Under the pieces are notes generated by a model. The model made no database searches. It worked only from the letters and a program-made list of their open reading frames with translations, and had not been told where the DNA came from. Below are positions 25,111 through 36,449 of a stretch of 64,000 nucleotides of DNA, piece after piece. Made by a program: the position numbers and the translations under genes. The DNA is from Epichloe hybrida (taxonomy: Eukaryota; Ascomycota; Sordariomycetes; Hypocreales; Clavicipitaceae), in contig JAFEKR010000024.1 of NCBI GenBank assembly GCA_019022495.1, forward strand, positions 620,001-684,000, given 5' to 3'. Positions within the stretch are counted from its first letter, which is position 1. Every line of letters starts with the position of its first letter.

Positions 25111-25470
25111 AAGGCTAGGTAAAGAGACCGGAGACTAGATAAGATTAATAAGAGTCTAGTCTAACTATAGCTAAGCTAATAAGAAGCCCTTATTTTAATT
25201 CCCTGTATTCACTTATGTTTATTTTAAATGATTCTGATTTTTATTACGTTTTTTAAGCTTTTAGAGCTCCTAATTAAGCCCGCTTCCTAATCCGCGGATT
25301 ACGCGATTTTTTTTCTTTATATTATATTATTAACTAATAGGGAGTCTAAATTTAATATTGGACTTACTTATTCTTACATAGGCTTATTTTATTTATATAC
25401 CTACTAAATTTCCTCTTTTAGCACTAGATTTATCCTGCCCTACTTTCTTCCTAAAAAGAGAAGTTACTAG
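25111..25470 (+). other. Copia-B 3' untranslated region (B2)
   Basis: Between the RNase H relic and the 3' LTR, matching 9485-9844 of B1. A similar short motif (GGACTTACTTATTCTTACAT) also occurs near the 3' end of C3. No gene seen. A clear purine tract next to the LTR is not preserved. Confidence 0.6.
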
Positions 25471-25701
25471 TGTTATAACAACTAGGTTAAAATTAGGTTA
25501 ACCACTAGGAAAGTGAAGCACGTGCGGTAACGCTACGCTATAATTAGCCGCACCTGTACGCGAGGCACACACATAACTCGCGTCCCCCTTTTCTTATGGC
25601 CACATAACGCTATAGATAGCTTCAATCCTTAGACCTTATTATATTATTAAACTTAACCTTACGTTGCACTACTGCATACCAATCCCTTGGTGTAACTAAC
25701 A
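25471..25701 (+). repeat. Copia-B 3' LTR of B2 (231 bp)
   Basis: Starts TGTTATAACAACTAGG and ends GGTGTAACTAACA. Followed by ATTAT, the same five bases that precede the 5' LTR. Confidence 0.93.
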
Positions 25702-25930
25702 ATTATTATTATTTTAAAAAAATATAAGAAAGAAAAGTATTTTATTTTATTAATATATTTAAAAAGCTTAAAATACTAAGTAATTAAAAAGTATAGCTTT
25801 TTCTATAATTTCCTTATACTTATTTATATTTATATTTTAGTTACTTATTTACTATTTAATTTTAATTAAACTTTAACACTAATAATATTATAAGTTAATA
25901 TAATTTATTATAGCTTATAGTAGCTTATAA

Positions 25931-26020
25931 ACTATAAGCTATTATAAGCTATTATAAGCTATTATAAGCTATTATAAGCTATTATAAGCTATTATAAGCT
26001 ATTATAAGCTATTATAAGTA
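25931..26020 (+). repeat. 10-bp ATTATAAGCT tandem array in G1
   Basis: About nine direct copies of ATTATAAGCT. The unit is partly self-complementary (AGCTATTATAAGCT), so the array can form hairpins. It lies in the right part of G1 after B2. Confidence 0.9.
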
Positions 26021-26038
26021 ATTATATTACTAAAAATT

Positions 26039-26200
26039 ACAAATACTACAAATACTACAAATACTACAAAATACTACATGTAGTGTAGTGTAGTAAAAAA
26101 ATTCCCTTGTAGTGTAGTGTGTAGTGTAGTGTAGTATGTAGTGTAGTGTAGTATACTACACTACACTACAAATACTACACAATGTAGTGTAGTGTAGTGC
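26039..26200 (+). repeat. Right subterminal TGTAGTG array of G1
   Basis: Starts with four AAATACTAC units, then TGTAGTGTAGTG runs and an inverted ACTACACTACACTAC, ending GTAGTGC next to the terminal AAAGCTCTG. It mirrors the left array, as in hAT elements with binding sites at both ends. Confidence 0.85.
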
Positions 26201-26251
26201 AAAGCTCTGGTTATAACTAGAATAGTTATCTTTTAAGGTATACCTAGCACT

Positions 26252-26459
26252 TATTATATAGTAAAATAAGCTTAGCTACTAGTAATAAGAATAAGAATAA
26301 CTTTAGTATCTTAAATAAAAAAATTAACTTACTTCTTATATTATAACCTACACCTAATAATAGCTTTTGTAAGTAAACTTAGTATAATTTATGATCCTAC
26401 GAATCCGTTAGCCCCTCTAACGGATTCGACCTAATAACGTGCAAAGCTAGCACGTAACA
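26252..26459 (+). repeat. LTR of F2 (208 bp)
   Basis: On the + strand it begins TATTATATAGTAAAATAAGC and ends GCTAGCACGTAACA. The best preserved copies show complementary ends TGTTACGTG and CACGTAACA. It is the inverted partner of 26730-26931. Flanks are GCACT on the left (internal to F) and GCTAG on the right. Confidence 0.82.
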
Positions 26460-26729
26460 GCTAGTAGCAGGAGTGCGAATAGGATACTAATAGTAATTAA
26501 CTTAGGAGAAAGGGGGCTAGCATAAAGCTACTACTACCTAAATATAGGAATAGAATAGTTTAATATTTAGAGTAGTAAGAATAACCTAAAAACTAGCTAA
26601 ATCTAATTTAAATATTTAGATAATATAAAATTTTGTAATAAAATTATAAGCCTTATCCTAAGTAATAAAGTAAGCTAGGTATAGTATATTACTAAGGCTA
26701 CTACTAAATAAGTAGTAAATTATACTTAA
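26460..26729 (+). pseudogene. Probable 5' part of LINE K
   Basis: These 270 bases lie between two inverted F LTRs. By the F1 insertion model (CTTAA at 26725-26729 and 60941-60945) they join directly to the LINE ORF1 relic at 60946. I cannot read a protein in them with confidence; they would be the 5' leader or N-terminal part of ORF1. The beginning (26460-26520) is less mutated than the rest. Confidence 0.45.
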
Positions 26730-26931
26730 TGTTACGTGCTAGCTTTGCACGTTATTAGGTCAAATTCGCTAGAGGGGCTAACGGATTCGTAAGGTTATAA
26801 ATCGTGCTAAGTTTACTTATAAAAGCTACTATTAGGTATAGGTTATAATATAAGAAGAAAGTTAATTTCTTTATCTAGGATACTAAACTTATTCTTATTA
26901 CTAATAGCTAAGCTTATTTTACTATATAATA
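26730..26931 (-). repeat. LTR of F1, left (3') copy (202 bp)
   Basis: On the + strand it starts TGTTACGTGCTAGCTTTGCA and ends ACTATATAATA. It is 6 bp shorter than the partner at 60733 because of one small gap. Confidence 0.78.
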
Positions 26932-27827
26932 AGTGCTAGGCATGCCTTAAAAGATAACTATCCTAGTTATAACTAGCTAAACCCTAGCCTAATTTAGTAT
27001 TTATAATAAAGTAAAATAGTTTTCTCCTAGCTATAGAAATAAAAATAAAAGAAAGTAAATTTAATATATTTATTACTAAATATATAATTACTATACTTCT
27101 TTAATAATATTAATTAGAATTATTATATTAAATAATAAATTCCTAATTCTATAATTACTTACTTCCTTTTACTTTATATTCTTATCTTTTTTTTACTAAA
27201 TTATTCTTTTCCTTTCTTTACTTACTATACTTCTTTAATAATATTAATTAGAATTATTATATTAAATAATAAATTCCTAATTCTATAATTACTTACTTCC
27301 TTTTACTTTATATTCTTATCTTTTTTTTACTAAATTATTCTTTTCCTTTCTTTACTTACTAAATTCCTTTACCTTAATATCCTTTTTACCTTTTATAATT
27401 ATACTTAAGTTTTCCTTATTATTAAATAAAAACATTTCTTTCTTTATATTTATTAAATTAGTTTAGTAACCTAGTAAATTTATTTTCCTTGGTTATATTC
27501 TTTTTTACTAGTTTATTAACTTATATATATAGTATTACTAAGTATAAATCTACTAGCCTATTAGGTTTTATATATAGTATTACTAGTTATAAAACTACTT
27601 AAGTTACTTTTAGCTTTAGTTTTAACTTTTTTACTAATCTTTATTTTTTTATTAGTATTTCTAGTACTAGAGTATTTATATATACTTACTTATTTACTAA
27701 TCTAAGTTTATTAGTTAATCCTAGTATTTATAACTTTTTATATAATATTTCTAGTACTTAAGTGTTCTTTTATACTTATACCCTAGCTAATTTAGTATAT
27801 TTATTTACTATTTCTAGTATAACTATT
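26932..27827 (-). pseudogene. F1 3' region and end of its protein
   Basis: 26932-27402 is 3' untranslated sequence shared with F2. From about 27827 down to 27500 the minus strand has a frame rich in Ser, Lys, Asn and Thr with stops at Gln/Trp positions, which looks like the low-complexity tail of the F protein. E is inserted at 27828. No known domain was recognised. Confidence 0.5.
27091..27358 (+). repeat. 134-bp identical tandem duplication
   Basis: Two adjacent copies (27091-27224 and 27225-27358) with no difference that I can see. The F2 version of this region (17477-17757) has one copy. Identity in an otherwise heavily mutated element means the duplication happened after the mutations. 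Confidence 0.9.
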
Positions 27828-28017
27828 TGTGAGAACAAAGGGATAGCTAGGCAAGAGGTATGGGGGCGTTCGTATATTGACTGAAGCTTACTAGGTCTAA
27901 GTGTGTTATGCATACAAGTTGCTAGCTTATAGCTAGTGGCTTACTAGTGTTACGTAGTCCTAGCCCTTAGTATAGTGTGCTAGCAGGGTGCACCTATATT
28001 ATAAGCAAAGCCTTATA
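27828..28017 (-). repeat. Gypsy-E LTR, 3' copy (190 bp)
   Basis: On the + strand it begins TGTGAGAACAAAGGGATAGC and ends AAAGCCTTATA. Compared with 34193-34382 the two copies are mutated at different sites, so an original can be inferred from the pair. Confidence 0.92.
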
Positions 28018-29380
28018 ATTATCCCCTCACTTATAGCTAGGCTCCTAAACAGCTTTTATTAGCCTTAATATAGCTATTTACTAACTAGCTAATAATTAAA
28101 ATAATAATAAATAAATTAGTTAGCTTTATAATATAAATTCTATTATAACTTATTATTATATTACTCCCTTTTCCTCCCCTTAATATTAGCTTACTCAAAT
28201 TAATTTTAATTAGACTTTATTTACCTTAACTTATTATATAATCTTCTTTATTATTTTATTATAAAGGCTAATAGTATTTACTTCTACGCTTACTCTTATA
28301 TATATTACTTACACACTAGTTACGCTAACTTTAAGAGATACTTGCTTATTAAGGCTACTTTACTAAGAATTATATATAGTTTTCCTTATTCTTTAGTTAG
28401 GGGTGCTACTAGGGATAAGTAGTTAAAATATTATATTTAGTGTAATAAATATAGTAATACCTATAAGATAGTAAGTTACTTAGTATTTTATTACTATATA
28501 CCCCTAACTTACTAATATTTCTATACTAGGTTATAGTAATAATAGCTAGTAACTTTTCTAACCTAATAGTTATATATAAGTAAGTAAAAGCCCTTATAGG
28601 TACTACTATTTTTACCCTAGATAAGGAGGCTATTTATATTTTTTTAGAGAAAACTTACTATAGCTTTACTACCTATATCCTTAATTTAGTTATAGGATTT
28701 AACTATATAAACACTATATACTATATTACCTTTAAGCTAACTAGTGCTATAAAGGCATATTAAGTTATTAAATCTTAACTAAATTAATAGTTATTTACTA
28801 ACTTTTCTATATAAGCTACCTTTCTTTCTTACTAAAACTATCTAGTCTCTTAGTAATAGTTATAGGTTACTATAGTAGCTATAGCCTTATTTCTCTCTCT
28901 TTTAGTTTAGTCCTAGCTTTCTATTATTTATTTACTAAGGCTTTACTAATATTTTAATAAGAGAACCTAGAGAATACTATAGCTATATAGAAAGCATATA
29001 TAATTCTTTAGCTCTATCTATTAAATCTAGGCTATATTACCTAGGCTATAGTAATACACTACTTTTTTTATACTATAGAGAAGGTAGTTTAGGCTAATAA
29101 GAATAAGGTAAAATATAGGTTTATAGATAATAAGGTTATCTCCTATATAAGGGCTATAATAAAGTATTTTCTAGTTACTTTACCTATGCTTTAGGTGCTA
29201 TTTCCTTTATTTTTCTATAATATAATATAGGCTTATAAGCAAAGTTTTTAAGTAACTAATAATATTCAACCTTTACTATAGTAATATTATTCCTTAATAC
29301 TTATAATTTGCTTATATCTTACTATACTTCCTCCTTATTTTACTTTAATAAAAAGTCTAAATTATATATTAAGCGCCTTC
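28018..29380. other. Gypsy-E 3' tail, about 1.36 kb, coding status unclear
   Basis: Lies between the chromodomain end and the 3' LTR, unusually long for a gypsy element. On the + strand, opposite to pol, one frame from about 28330 to 29100 is broken only by TAG/TAA and contains CNKYSNTYK, which could be a decayed Cys/His finger. The minus strand is also partly readable, so I do not assign a strand. It may be an antisense frame, captured DNA, or just untranslated sequence. Confidence 0.4.
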
Positions 29381-29389
29381 TATATCTTC

Positions 29390-32300
29390 TACTACTACCT
29401 ATTAGTTATATTTACTTAGCTAACCCTTTTATTTTACTAGGTATTTATTATCTTTATAAGTCTTCCTATAATCCTTAACTTCTTTAACCTTAAATTTATT
29501 ATCTTTATCTTTAAGGTCTAGTATTAGCATTTCTTTATCTATTATATTTTCCTAGTAATTCTATAGCTCTAATAGACTAATATAAAATATATTATATAGT
29601 TAACTATACTTATTAGGTAATACTAGTTAGTATACTTATTTACTTATAGTGTAAAGTATTTAAAATAGCCTAATAAATCTTAGGTTTAGCTTTTATTTTA
29701 TATCCTTAAGTCTAATATTCTTTACTAATAATAGTACTAAGTCTTCTTTTTTTAAAGTTAATAGTTAGTATTACTAGTTATAGTACTTTACCTATACTTT
29801 AGTAGCTTTTACCTAGTTATATACTAGTTTCTCCCTAACCTTATATAGCTTCTAGATATATATATAAGCTTCTAGGACCTTTCCTTCCTTACTCTTATCC
29901 TTAAGAGCTAGATAAAACTTAGGTAAATAGCCTATAAAAGCATAGTTTAGGGTATAACTTATTATCTTATTAATAGTATTATTATATATAAATTAGGCTA
30001 TTAGGAGTAGTTTTAGCTATAGCTATTAGTTTTCTTTAATAAAGTATTATAAGTAATATTCTAGTACTTAGTTTATTCTCTTTATCTATCTATTAGTTTA
30101 GGGGTAAAATACTATTAAAAGCCTTTACTTTACGTATAATAGGTAATATATATCTAACTAGAATTAGCTTATAAATACTAATTCTCTATTAGATATAATA
30201 CCCTCTAGCGCTCTAAATTATAACTTAATTTTCTTATAGAATAGCTTTACTAATTTAGCTATATTAATTATAGTCTATATAGGGAGGAAGATAAAGTACT
30301 TAGTAAATTAGTCTATAATTACTAGGATTATATTAGTTTCTTAGTTACCTAGCTATACTAGTAGTAATCCTATAATAAAATCTATTAAGATCTTTACTTA
30401 TAGTTACCTTAGTATTAGTAGTAATTTAAGGCTTCTATATAGGTAGTGCCTCCTAGCTACTATACGCTAGTATACTCTATAGCTAGATATATAGTCTAAA
30501 ATAGCTTTACTTATTACTAGCTACTAATAGTAATATTTTAGTAGTTTAAGAGTATATTTAGTCCTAAAGTAACTTACTAATAGATTATTATAGTATAGCT
30601 ATAGAAGCTCCTATTATAAGATAGGCTCCTATAGAATAACTACCTAGTCTTTATATATTAGGAAGCCCCTTATACTATATAATTATAGACTAGCTTTTTC
30701 TCTTCCTTTTACTTAGGAGTTAACTTTATCTCTATACTTTTATAAATCTAGATCTTAGTCCTATACTTTCTATAGTAATTATACTAATAGTTTATTTACT
30801 ATAAATTAGTAAGGATTTAGTAATATAATAGCCCCTTAAATTACTTATACTATACTAATATCTTAAACATATACTACCTTCTTCTTAAAATTACCCTTAT
30901 TTAGCTAACCTATTACTAAATTTATAGTAGCTAACTAGCCTTTTATCTAGGTTACTCTTACCTTAGTAAGTTCTAAGACTAGTATTATACTATAACTTCT
31001 TTAATATATTAATGCTTTTTCTTCTACTATAAAGATATTTACTATCTTCCTTTAAAGCTTTAGTAAGAGCGCCTTATTTAATATAGGTTTACCCTTATAA
31101 TTAAACCTTCTTAATAGTATATTTATAGGGTTACTCTTCCCTAGTCTATACTTAATTATAAAATAAAAAGAATAAAGGAATATATACTATTATACCTATC
31201 TTCTATTTAGCTTTTACTACCTTATAAAGGTCTATAAGTTATAATAGTCTAATAAGACCTCTATAGGTATCTCTATACCTTTAATATAATATTACTAGTA
31301 TTTAAATAACTTTACTATAGTAAGTAGCTCTTAATTAGCTATACTATAGTTATATTTAGTATTTATAAATTTCCTTAACTAAAAGGCTACTAAATACTAA
31401 TAGCCCTTATTATTCTATTAAGATAGGATTCTTACTATTATAAAAATTAAGGTATTTATCTTAATATATATTACTTAACTTAGGTTATAGTATTAGAGTA
31501 AAGGCACTTACTAAAAGGTATCTTTTAGCTAGTTAAATACTAACCACTCCTTTTCTCTAAATATAAACCTCCTAATTTAAATACTATTTTAACTACCTTT
31601 TATTAGCATATATAGTAGTGCTATAATCCTAGAGTATTTATAAATAAACTATTAATAGAAGTTATAAAACCTAAGGAATAACTATATATCCTTAAAACTT
31701 ATTAGCTTCTTCTATTCTCTAATTATATTAACCTAGTAAGTATTTATTAATATCCTATTAATAAAGAGAATAAATCCTAGGAATTTTACTAATTCTTTAT
31801 AGAAAGAGCACTTAGAGGGTTTTATATATAACTTTACTAACCTTATATATTTAAGAACTTACTTAATATATTTAGTATGCTTCTTCTTTATCTTAAAGAA
31901 GATTAAGATATTATCTAAGTATACTATATAAATAATATTAACTAGCCTATATAGCGCCTTATAAATATAACTCTAGAAAGTAGCTAGGGTATTTATTAAC
32001 CTAAAAGGTATTATAAGGTACTTATAATACTTATAATATATATAAAAAGCTATCTTTAACTTATTACCCTCTTTAATATAAATTTAGTAGTATATATCCT
32101 TAATATTAATCTTAGAAAAGAAATAAGCCCCTTAGTATTAATTAAGGATCTCTAAAACTAGGGGGAGAGCATAGTAATTCTTCTATATTACCTTATTAAG
32201 CCCTTAATAGTTAATATATAGCTAGAGTATTCTATCCTTCTTTAGTATAAATAAAATAAGCATGCTTACTAGGCTCTTTAAGGGTCTTATCTAGCCTTTC

Positions 32301-34150
32301 TTTAGGTTATTATTAATATATTCCTAGAGCTCTCTAAGTTTACTTTAGGAGAGAGAATAGATTAGTCTATATAAGGGTATAGCTCCTAGTATAAAATTAA
32401 TTATATAGTTAGTTAACTTCTTTAATAAGAGGCTCCTTACCTTATCTAATATAAATATATCTTTAAACTTATATAGTTTCTCTAGGATATCTTTAATAGT
32501 TTTATATACTTTTACTTTCTCTTTATCTTTAAGAGAGATAAACTTATCCTTTAATATACTTATAATAGTATATATAATTATCTTATTATATATTACCTTT
32601 ATAAACTTATAGGGAGTTAGTAGTAAAAAGGCTACCTTTCTCTTTTTAAACTACTATTCTTATAAGTATAAGTAAAGATATATATATTCTTCTATAAGTA
32701 TATATATTCTAATTAATATAGGGCTTCCCTTTACTCTTAAGTCCTTATTAATAGCTATATATAGTAACTTAAGATCTTTCTTTTTACCTTATAAATCTTT
32801 AATTATAATAAGTACCTTATAAATACTATATTAGGGAACTATTAGAGCCCCTACTACCTTTAGGATAGGTGCTATAGCCTTAGCCTAATTAAGCTTATAA
32901 GTCTATATAAATTAAGCGCTTATAATATTAATCTTAGTATAACTATTAAGATTTACTACTATTTTAATATCTTTATGCCTATAAATAGTAACTAGTATGT
33001 AAAATTAGTATCCTACTAGTACCCTAGTATCTAAGGTAAAGGTAAGGGCTTTTACTTTTACCTTTAGGAGTTTTCCTAACCCTCTTATTAGTCTTTCCTT
33101 AGCTTATTATAATTATAGAAGAAATACTTTATATTACTATAGTTATAGCACTATTTTCTTCCTTATAGTTTATTATTATTTAAGTAAGTAGCTAGGGTCT
33201 TTTTCTTATTCTTATTCTTATCTCTTTAGTCCCTATTTAGCTAATACCCTTATAAGGAGTTATATCTTTAGTATTAAGCTACCTTATATAGCCCTTTCTT
33301 TTCTAAATTATTTAGCTTTTACTTATTCTTTAATATTACCTCCTAGAATTACTAGGTAAGTTATATAATATCTTCTTATATTAGACTAGTAATATCTATA
33401 TATAAGTTAATATAATCTTATAAGTTAGGAAGTAATTTTATAAAGAATATAAAAGCATAAGTCTTTTCTAGAGCTTATTCTAGGTATTTCTCTAGTGAAT
33501 CTAAGTAAATACTAAACTTAATAAGGCTCTAGCTCTCCTTTTGCTTTATGTTTTCTAGCTATATAGCTATTTATATATTATAACTTACAGAGTCTTTAAG
33601 TAGCGTAAGGGTCTAGTCTTAGAACTTATCCTAGTTATCCTTAGGATAATCCTAGCTATTAGCTAGTTATTGTTTAATATATTAGTCCTATCTAGCCTAA
33701 TAGTTTATATATATATAGTTAAGTATAAAGAGAATCTTTTAGTTATCCTAGTAATACTTCTTCTTTACCCCCTTAAAGGTATAGTTAAGGTTATTAAGCT
33801 ATATCTTATACTTCTATAGGTTTATAAGGTATTAAAGTTTTATAATATTTTAAACCTTAACTTCTTAGTTACTAAGGCTTAAGAATAAACTATTCTTTTA
33901 GCCCTTTTTTACTAGTTCTTTATAAAATTATATTAAGTTAGTAAGCTTCTTTTCTTAATTCTATAGTTTCTTAAGTTACTTAAGCTAAGTAATTTACTCT
34001 TTAACTATTACCTCTTTTACCCTTATAGTAAAGAGTATAGCTTTAGATAAGGTTATAGAATATTATATATCCCTAGCTATAGTATTACTATTATTTAGCT
34101 AATCCTAAGTAATATATAGTATAGTTCTAGTAAATTAGGTTATTCTCCCC
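29390..34150 (-). pseudogene. Gypsy-E gag-pol relic with chromodomain
   Basis: Reading on the minus strand: gag about 34150-33150; protease about 32960-32700; RT about 32350-31600 with catalytic VYLDN at 31903-31924 (YLDD in active elements); RNase H about 31550-31100; integrase about 30420-30100 with the DF and later acidic positions visible; chromodomain about 29530-29390 (KYLVKQKG, from the WKG motif). The order RT-RNase H-integrase-chromodomain marks a chromovirus, the common fungal Ty3/gypsy type, which uses the chromodomain to target heterochromatin. All frames have TAG/TAA stops. Confidence 0.85.
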
Positions 34151-34192
34151 CTTATATTACTCTTAGGTAACTAGTAAGAGAAGCTTTAGAAT

Positions 34193-34382
34193 TATAAGAA
34201 TAAAGGGATAGCTAGGTAAGAGGTATAGGGGCATTTATATATTAACTAAAGCTTACTAGGTCTAAGTGTGTTATACGTGCGAGTTACTAGCTTATAGCTA
34301 GTGGCTTGCTAGTGTCACGTGGTCCTAGCCCTTAGCCTAGTGCGCTAGCGGGGTGCACCCATGTTGTGAGCGGAGCCTCACA
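34193..34382 (-). repeat. Gypsy-E LTR, 5' copy (190 bp)
   Basis: On the + strand it starts TATAAGAATAAAGGGATAGC and ends GGAGCCTCACA. The right half (34290-34382) is nearly unmutated, with several CpG sites left, while its left half is changed. Confidence 0.92.
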
Positions 34383-34387
34383 CTATT

Positions 34388-35776
34388 ATAAACTATAGCT
34401 TTATAATACTTTTCTTTAGTATTTATAGTTCTAATTTTACTAGACTTAAGACTATTAAAGTTACTTCTATAGTAACTAAATTTACTATTTTTATATTTTC
34501 CTTAAGCTTTTTTTACTTTAGTAAGAGCTTATTAATAAATATTACTTAAAGATTAATTCTAGTATATAGTTTTACTACTATAGCTACTAACTTTACTATT
34601 TTCTTCTTATACTCTTTTTTATTAATTATATTATACTTAAACTATTAATTTAGTTATTAAATTCCTTTAGTACTTTACCTAATTCTAAGCTTTAAATTTA
34701 TTCTTTTTAATCCCTAAGTATCTCTAATACTTAGTAAAAAATTTTAGTTATTAATTTTGCTTATCTTATACTCCTTATTTCTTTCTTTATTCTATTAGAG
34801 TTTAGCTAATTAAATTATTACTAGCGTCCTCCTTATTATAATATAAAGTAAGTCTATTATTCTAATACTAGTAAGCCTTCCTATAATTATACTATTTATA
34901 TCTTTATATTTATCTATAAACCTTAAAGCTAGTAAGTTTACCTATAGTAGTAGTAATACTATACTATTATAAGTAATATATTAGTAGCTATATTTAACTA
35001 TAATACTATTATAATAAGCTACTACTACTATTTTTACCTAATTTTTTACTTATCTAGTTACTTTACACTTTATTAAATTTACTATTAATTAATATGCTAG
35101 TTTTCTAGCCTATTTTACTACTTATTATTATATACTTAAAGTAGCTTATTATTAATTAAAGATAGTAAAAATCTAAATTACTATATTTTACTATAATATA
35201 AAGTAAGTATCTTTTAAATTTACTTCTAATCTATTAGCTACTATAGTAATACTATTTAAGGTAAATTTATAAGTATATACCTATATAGCATAATAAACAT
35301 CCTATACGCTTACTTTATAGCTAACTATAGTGTGCTTAAAGCTACTAAAGTTAATTAATTTAATATCTTTTCCTTTATATTTTATATTAAATTCCTCTAT
35401 TACTCTTTTATATACTACTAATCTAATTTTTAGTATTAATAAGTAATTCTTTAATCTAAATCCTAGTTTTCTAAATCTAGTAAATAGTAATTAAAAATTA
35501 AGTTTTCTAATTTACTTATATACTTATAATAGTCTAATAAGATATTTAGTAAGTATATTATTAACTTTATCTTTAAAATTAGATTTAATATCCTTTTCCT
35601 TGCCCTTAGACCTTATAAAGTTAGATTCTTTATTACTACTAGGGTTAGTTTTAGGTTTAGATTCTTTATTATTATTACTATTAGCTTTACCTTTAGTATT
35701 ATTATTACCTAATTAAGTAAGATTAATTCTTTATATATTATTACTACTCTTATTACTATTTTAGTAATTAACTTTC
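34388..35776 (-). pseudogene. F1 protein, linker and C-terminal part
   Basis: The minus strand from 35776 continues the frame from 51249 when the five duplicated bases are counted once. It begins with a long Asn/Lys/Ser/Glu-rich linker (KGKANSNNNKESKPKTNPSS), followed by KSNFKDKVNNILTKYLI and an unrecognised region to 34388. Nothing resembles RT, RNase H or integrase. It might be a divergent gag C-terminus or an accessory domain. Confidence 0.5.
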
Positions 35777-36064
35777 TGTTAGAACAAAGGTGATATCAAT
35801 CGCGCGTCATAGCCGCAATTACCTAGCAAAAGCTTAGGCCACGCACGTGCCTTACATATGACTTATAACCTAGCCTATTAATTAGCTAGGAAATATAAGG
35901 CTATAAACACGTAGCCCCCTTTCCCTCCTAGTATTATAAATTCTAGCTTTTAACTTTTTTTTTTTACATATATAATATAGCCTAGAATAAATAAATTAAT
36001 AATAATACTATTCTTTAGGCTTATAACCTTATTATATTAAATTTAATACCTTATAAAACTAATA
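35777..36064 (+). repeat. Copia-C 5' LTR of C2 (288 bp)
   Basis: Starts TGTTAGAACAAAGGTGATAT and ends CTTATAAAACTAATA. Homologous along its length with 2668-2972 (on the other strand), somewhat shorter through small gaps. Followed by CTAATTAGTAATTACC, the shared palindromic primer-binding region. Confidence 0.85.
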
Positions 36065-36449
36065 CTAATTAGTAATTACCTTTATAAATAACTATATAGT
36101 CTTTAAATACTATAGATTAGTAAGGTTAATTAGAAGAGGTAGCTTACCTAATAATAACTTACCTTATAAAATAGGAGAGCTATATTTAATAATAAATTAT
36201 ACTAATAAAAAGATATAATATAGCTTTTTTCTTACTTTAGTATTAAGATTTATATTTATATAAATTTTAAAATAATAAAGAAAGGTTTAATACTAGTAGC
36301 TAAGCTATTCCCTTATCTTTCTTTATTATATATTTAATTATATATTTAAAGTTAATTACCTTACCTTATAATCCTTTATATTTAAAAATATAAGATATAT
36401 AATATATATTTATACCCCTCCTATCCCCTTATATTAAAGATTTACTCCT
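36065..36449 (+). other. Copia-C leader (C2)
   Basis: Leader between the 5' LTR and gag, matching the complement of about 2290-2667 in C1. It is much more mutated than C1, so C1 is the better guide to the original. No gene. Confidence 0.6.

Larger units (their letters stand above)
19426..25701 (+). mobile_element. Copia-B copy B2 (full length)
   Basis: A complete 6276-bp Ty1/copia element on the + strand. The 231-bp LTRs are at 19426-19656 and 25471-25701. TSD ATTAT at 19421-19425 and 25702-25706. It inserted into the microsatellite of G1. It is the reference copy for this family because it has no nested insert; B1 without insert H has the same length. Confidence 0.94.
17758..26209. mobile_element. 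G1: hAT-like non-autonomous element (split by B2)
   Basis: Ends are CAGAGCTTT... and ...AAAGCTCTG, perfect inverted termini of the hAT type (CAGRG start). An 8-bp duplication GTTATAAC flanks it (17750-17757, 26210-26217), the TSD length of the hAT superfamily. Without B2 it is 2171 bp. It has subterminal arrays of TGTAGTG, an internal ~100-bp repeat, a trinucleotide-based array and a 10-bp array. No transposase frame, and no relic of one, was recognised, so it would depend on another copy. Confidence 0.88.
17477..26459 (+). mobile_element. F2: 3' part of gypsy-like element F (split by G1)
   Basis: F's own sequence here is 17477-17757 and 26218-26251, followed by a 208-bp LTR (26252-26459). 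It is the inverted counterpart of 26730-27402 in F1. Everything upstream is missing: A1 lies directly at 17476. Only the 3' untranslated region and the LTR are left, so there is no coding content. It was later entered by hAT-like G1. Confidence 0.75.
27828..34382 (-). mobile_element. Gypsy-E (full length)
   Basis: A 6555-bp Ty3/gypsy element on the minus strand. The 190-bp LTRs are at 27828-28017 and 34193-34382, with ends TGTGAG...CTCACA. TSD CTATT at 27823-27827 and 34383-34387. It inserted into the 3' part of F1. Confidence 0.93.

Noticed and set aside
26252..26931. A cut-and-paste transposon with ~205-bp inverted ends and a 270-bp centre
   Set aside because: Homology continues outward beyond the supposed ends into shared F 3' sequence, and a third copy at 60733 pairs with 26730 through the CTTAA duplication. 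Two facing LTRs fit better.
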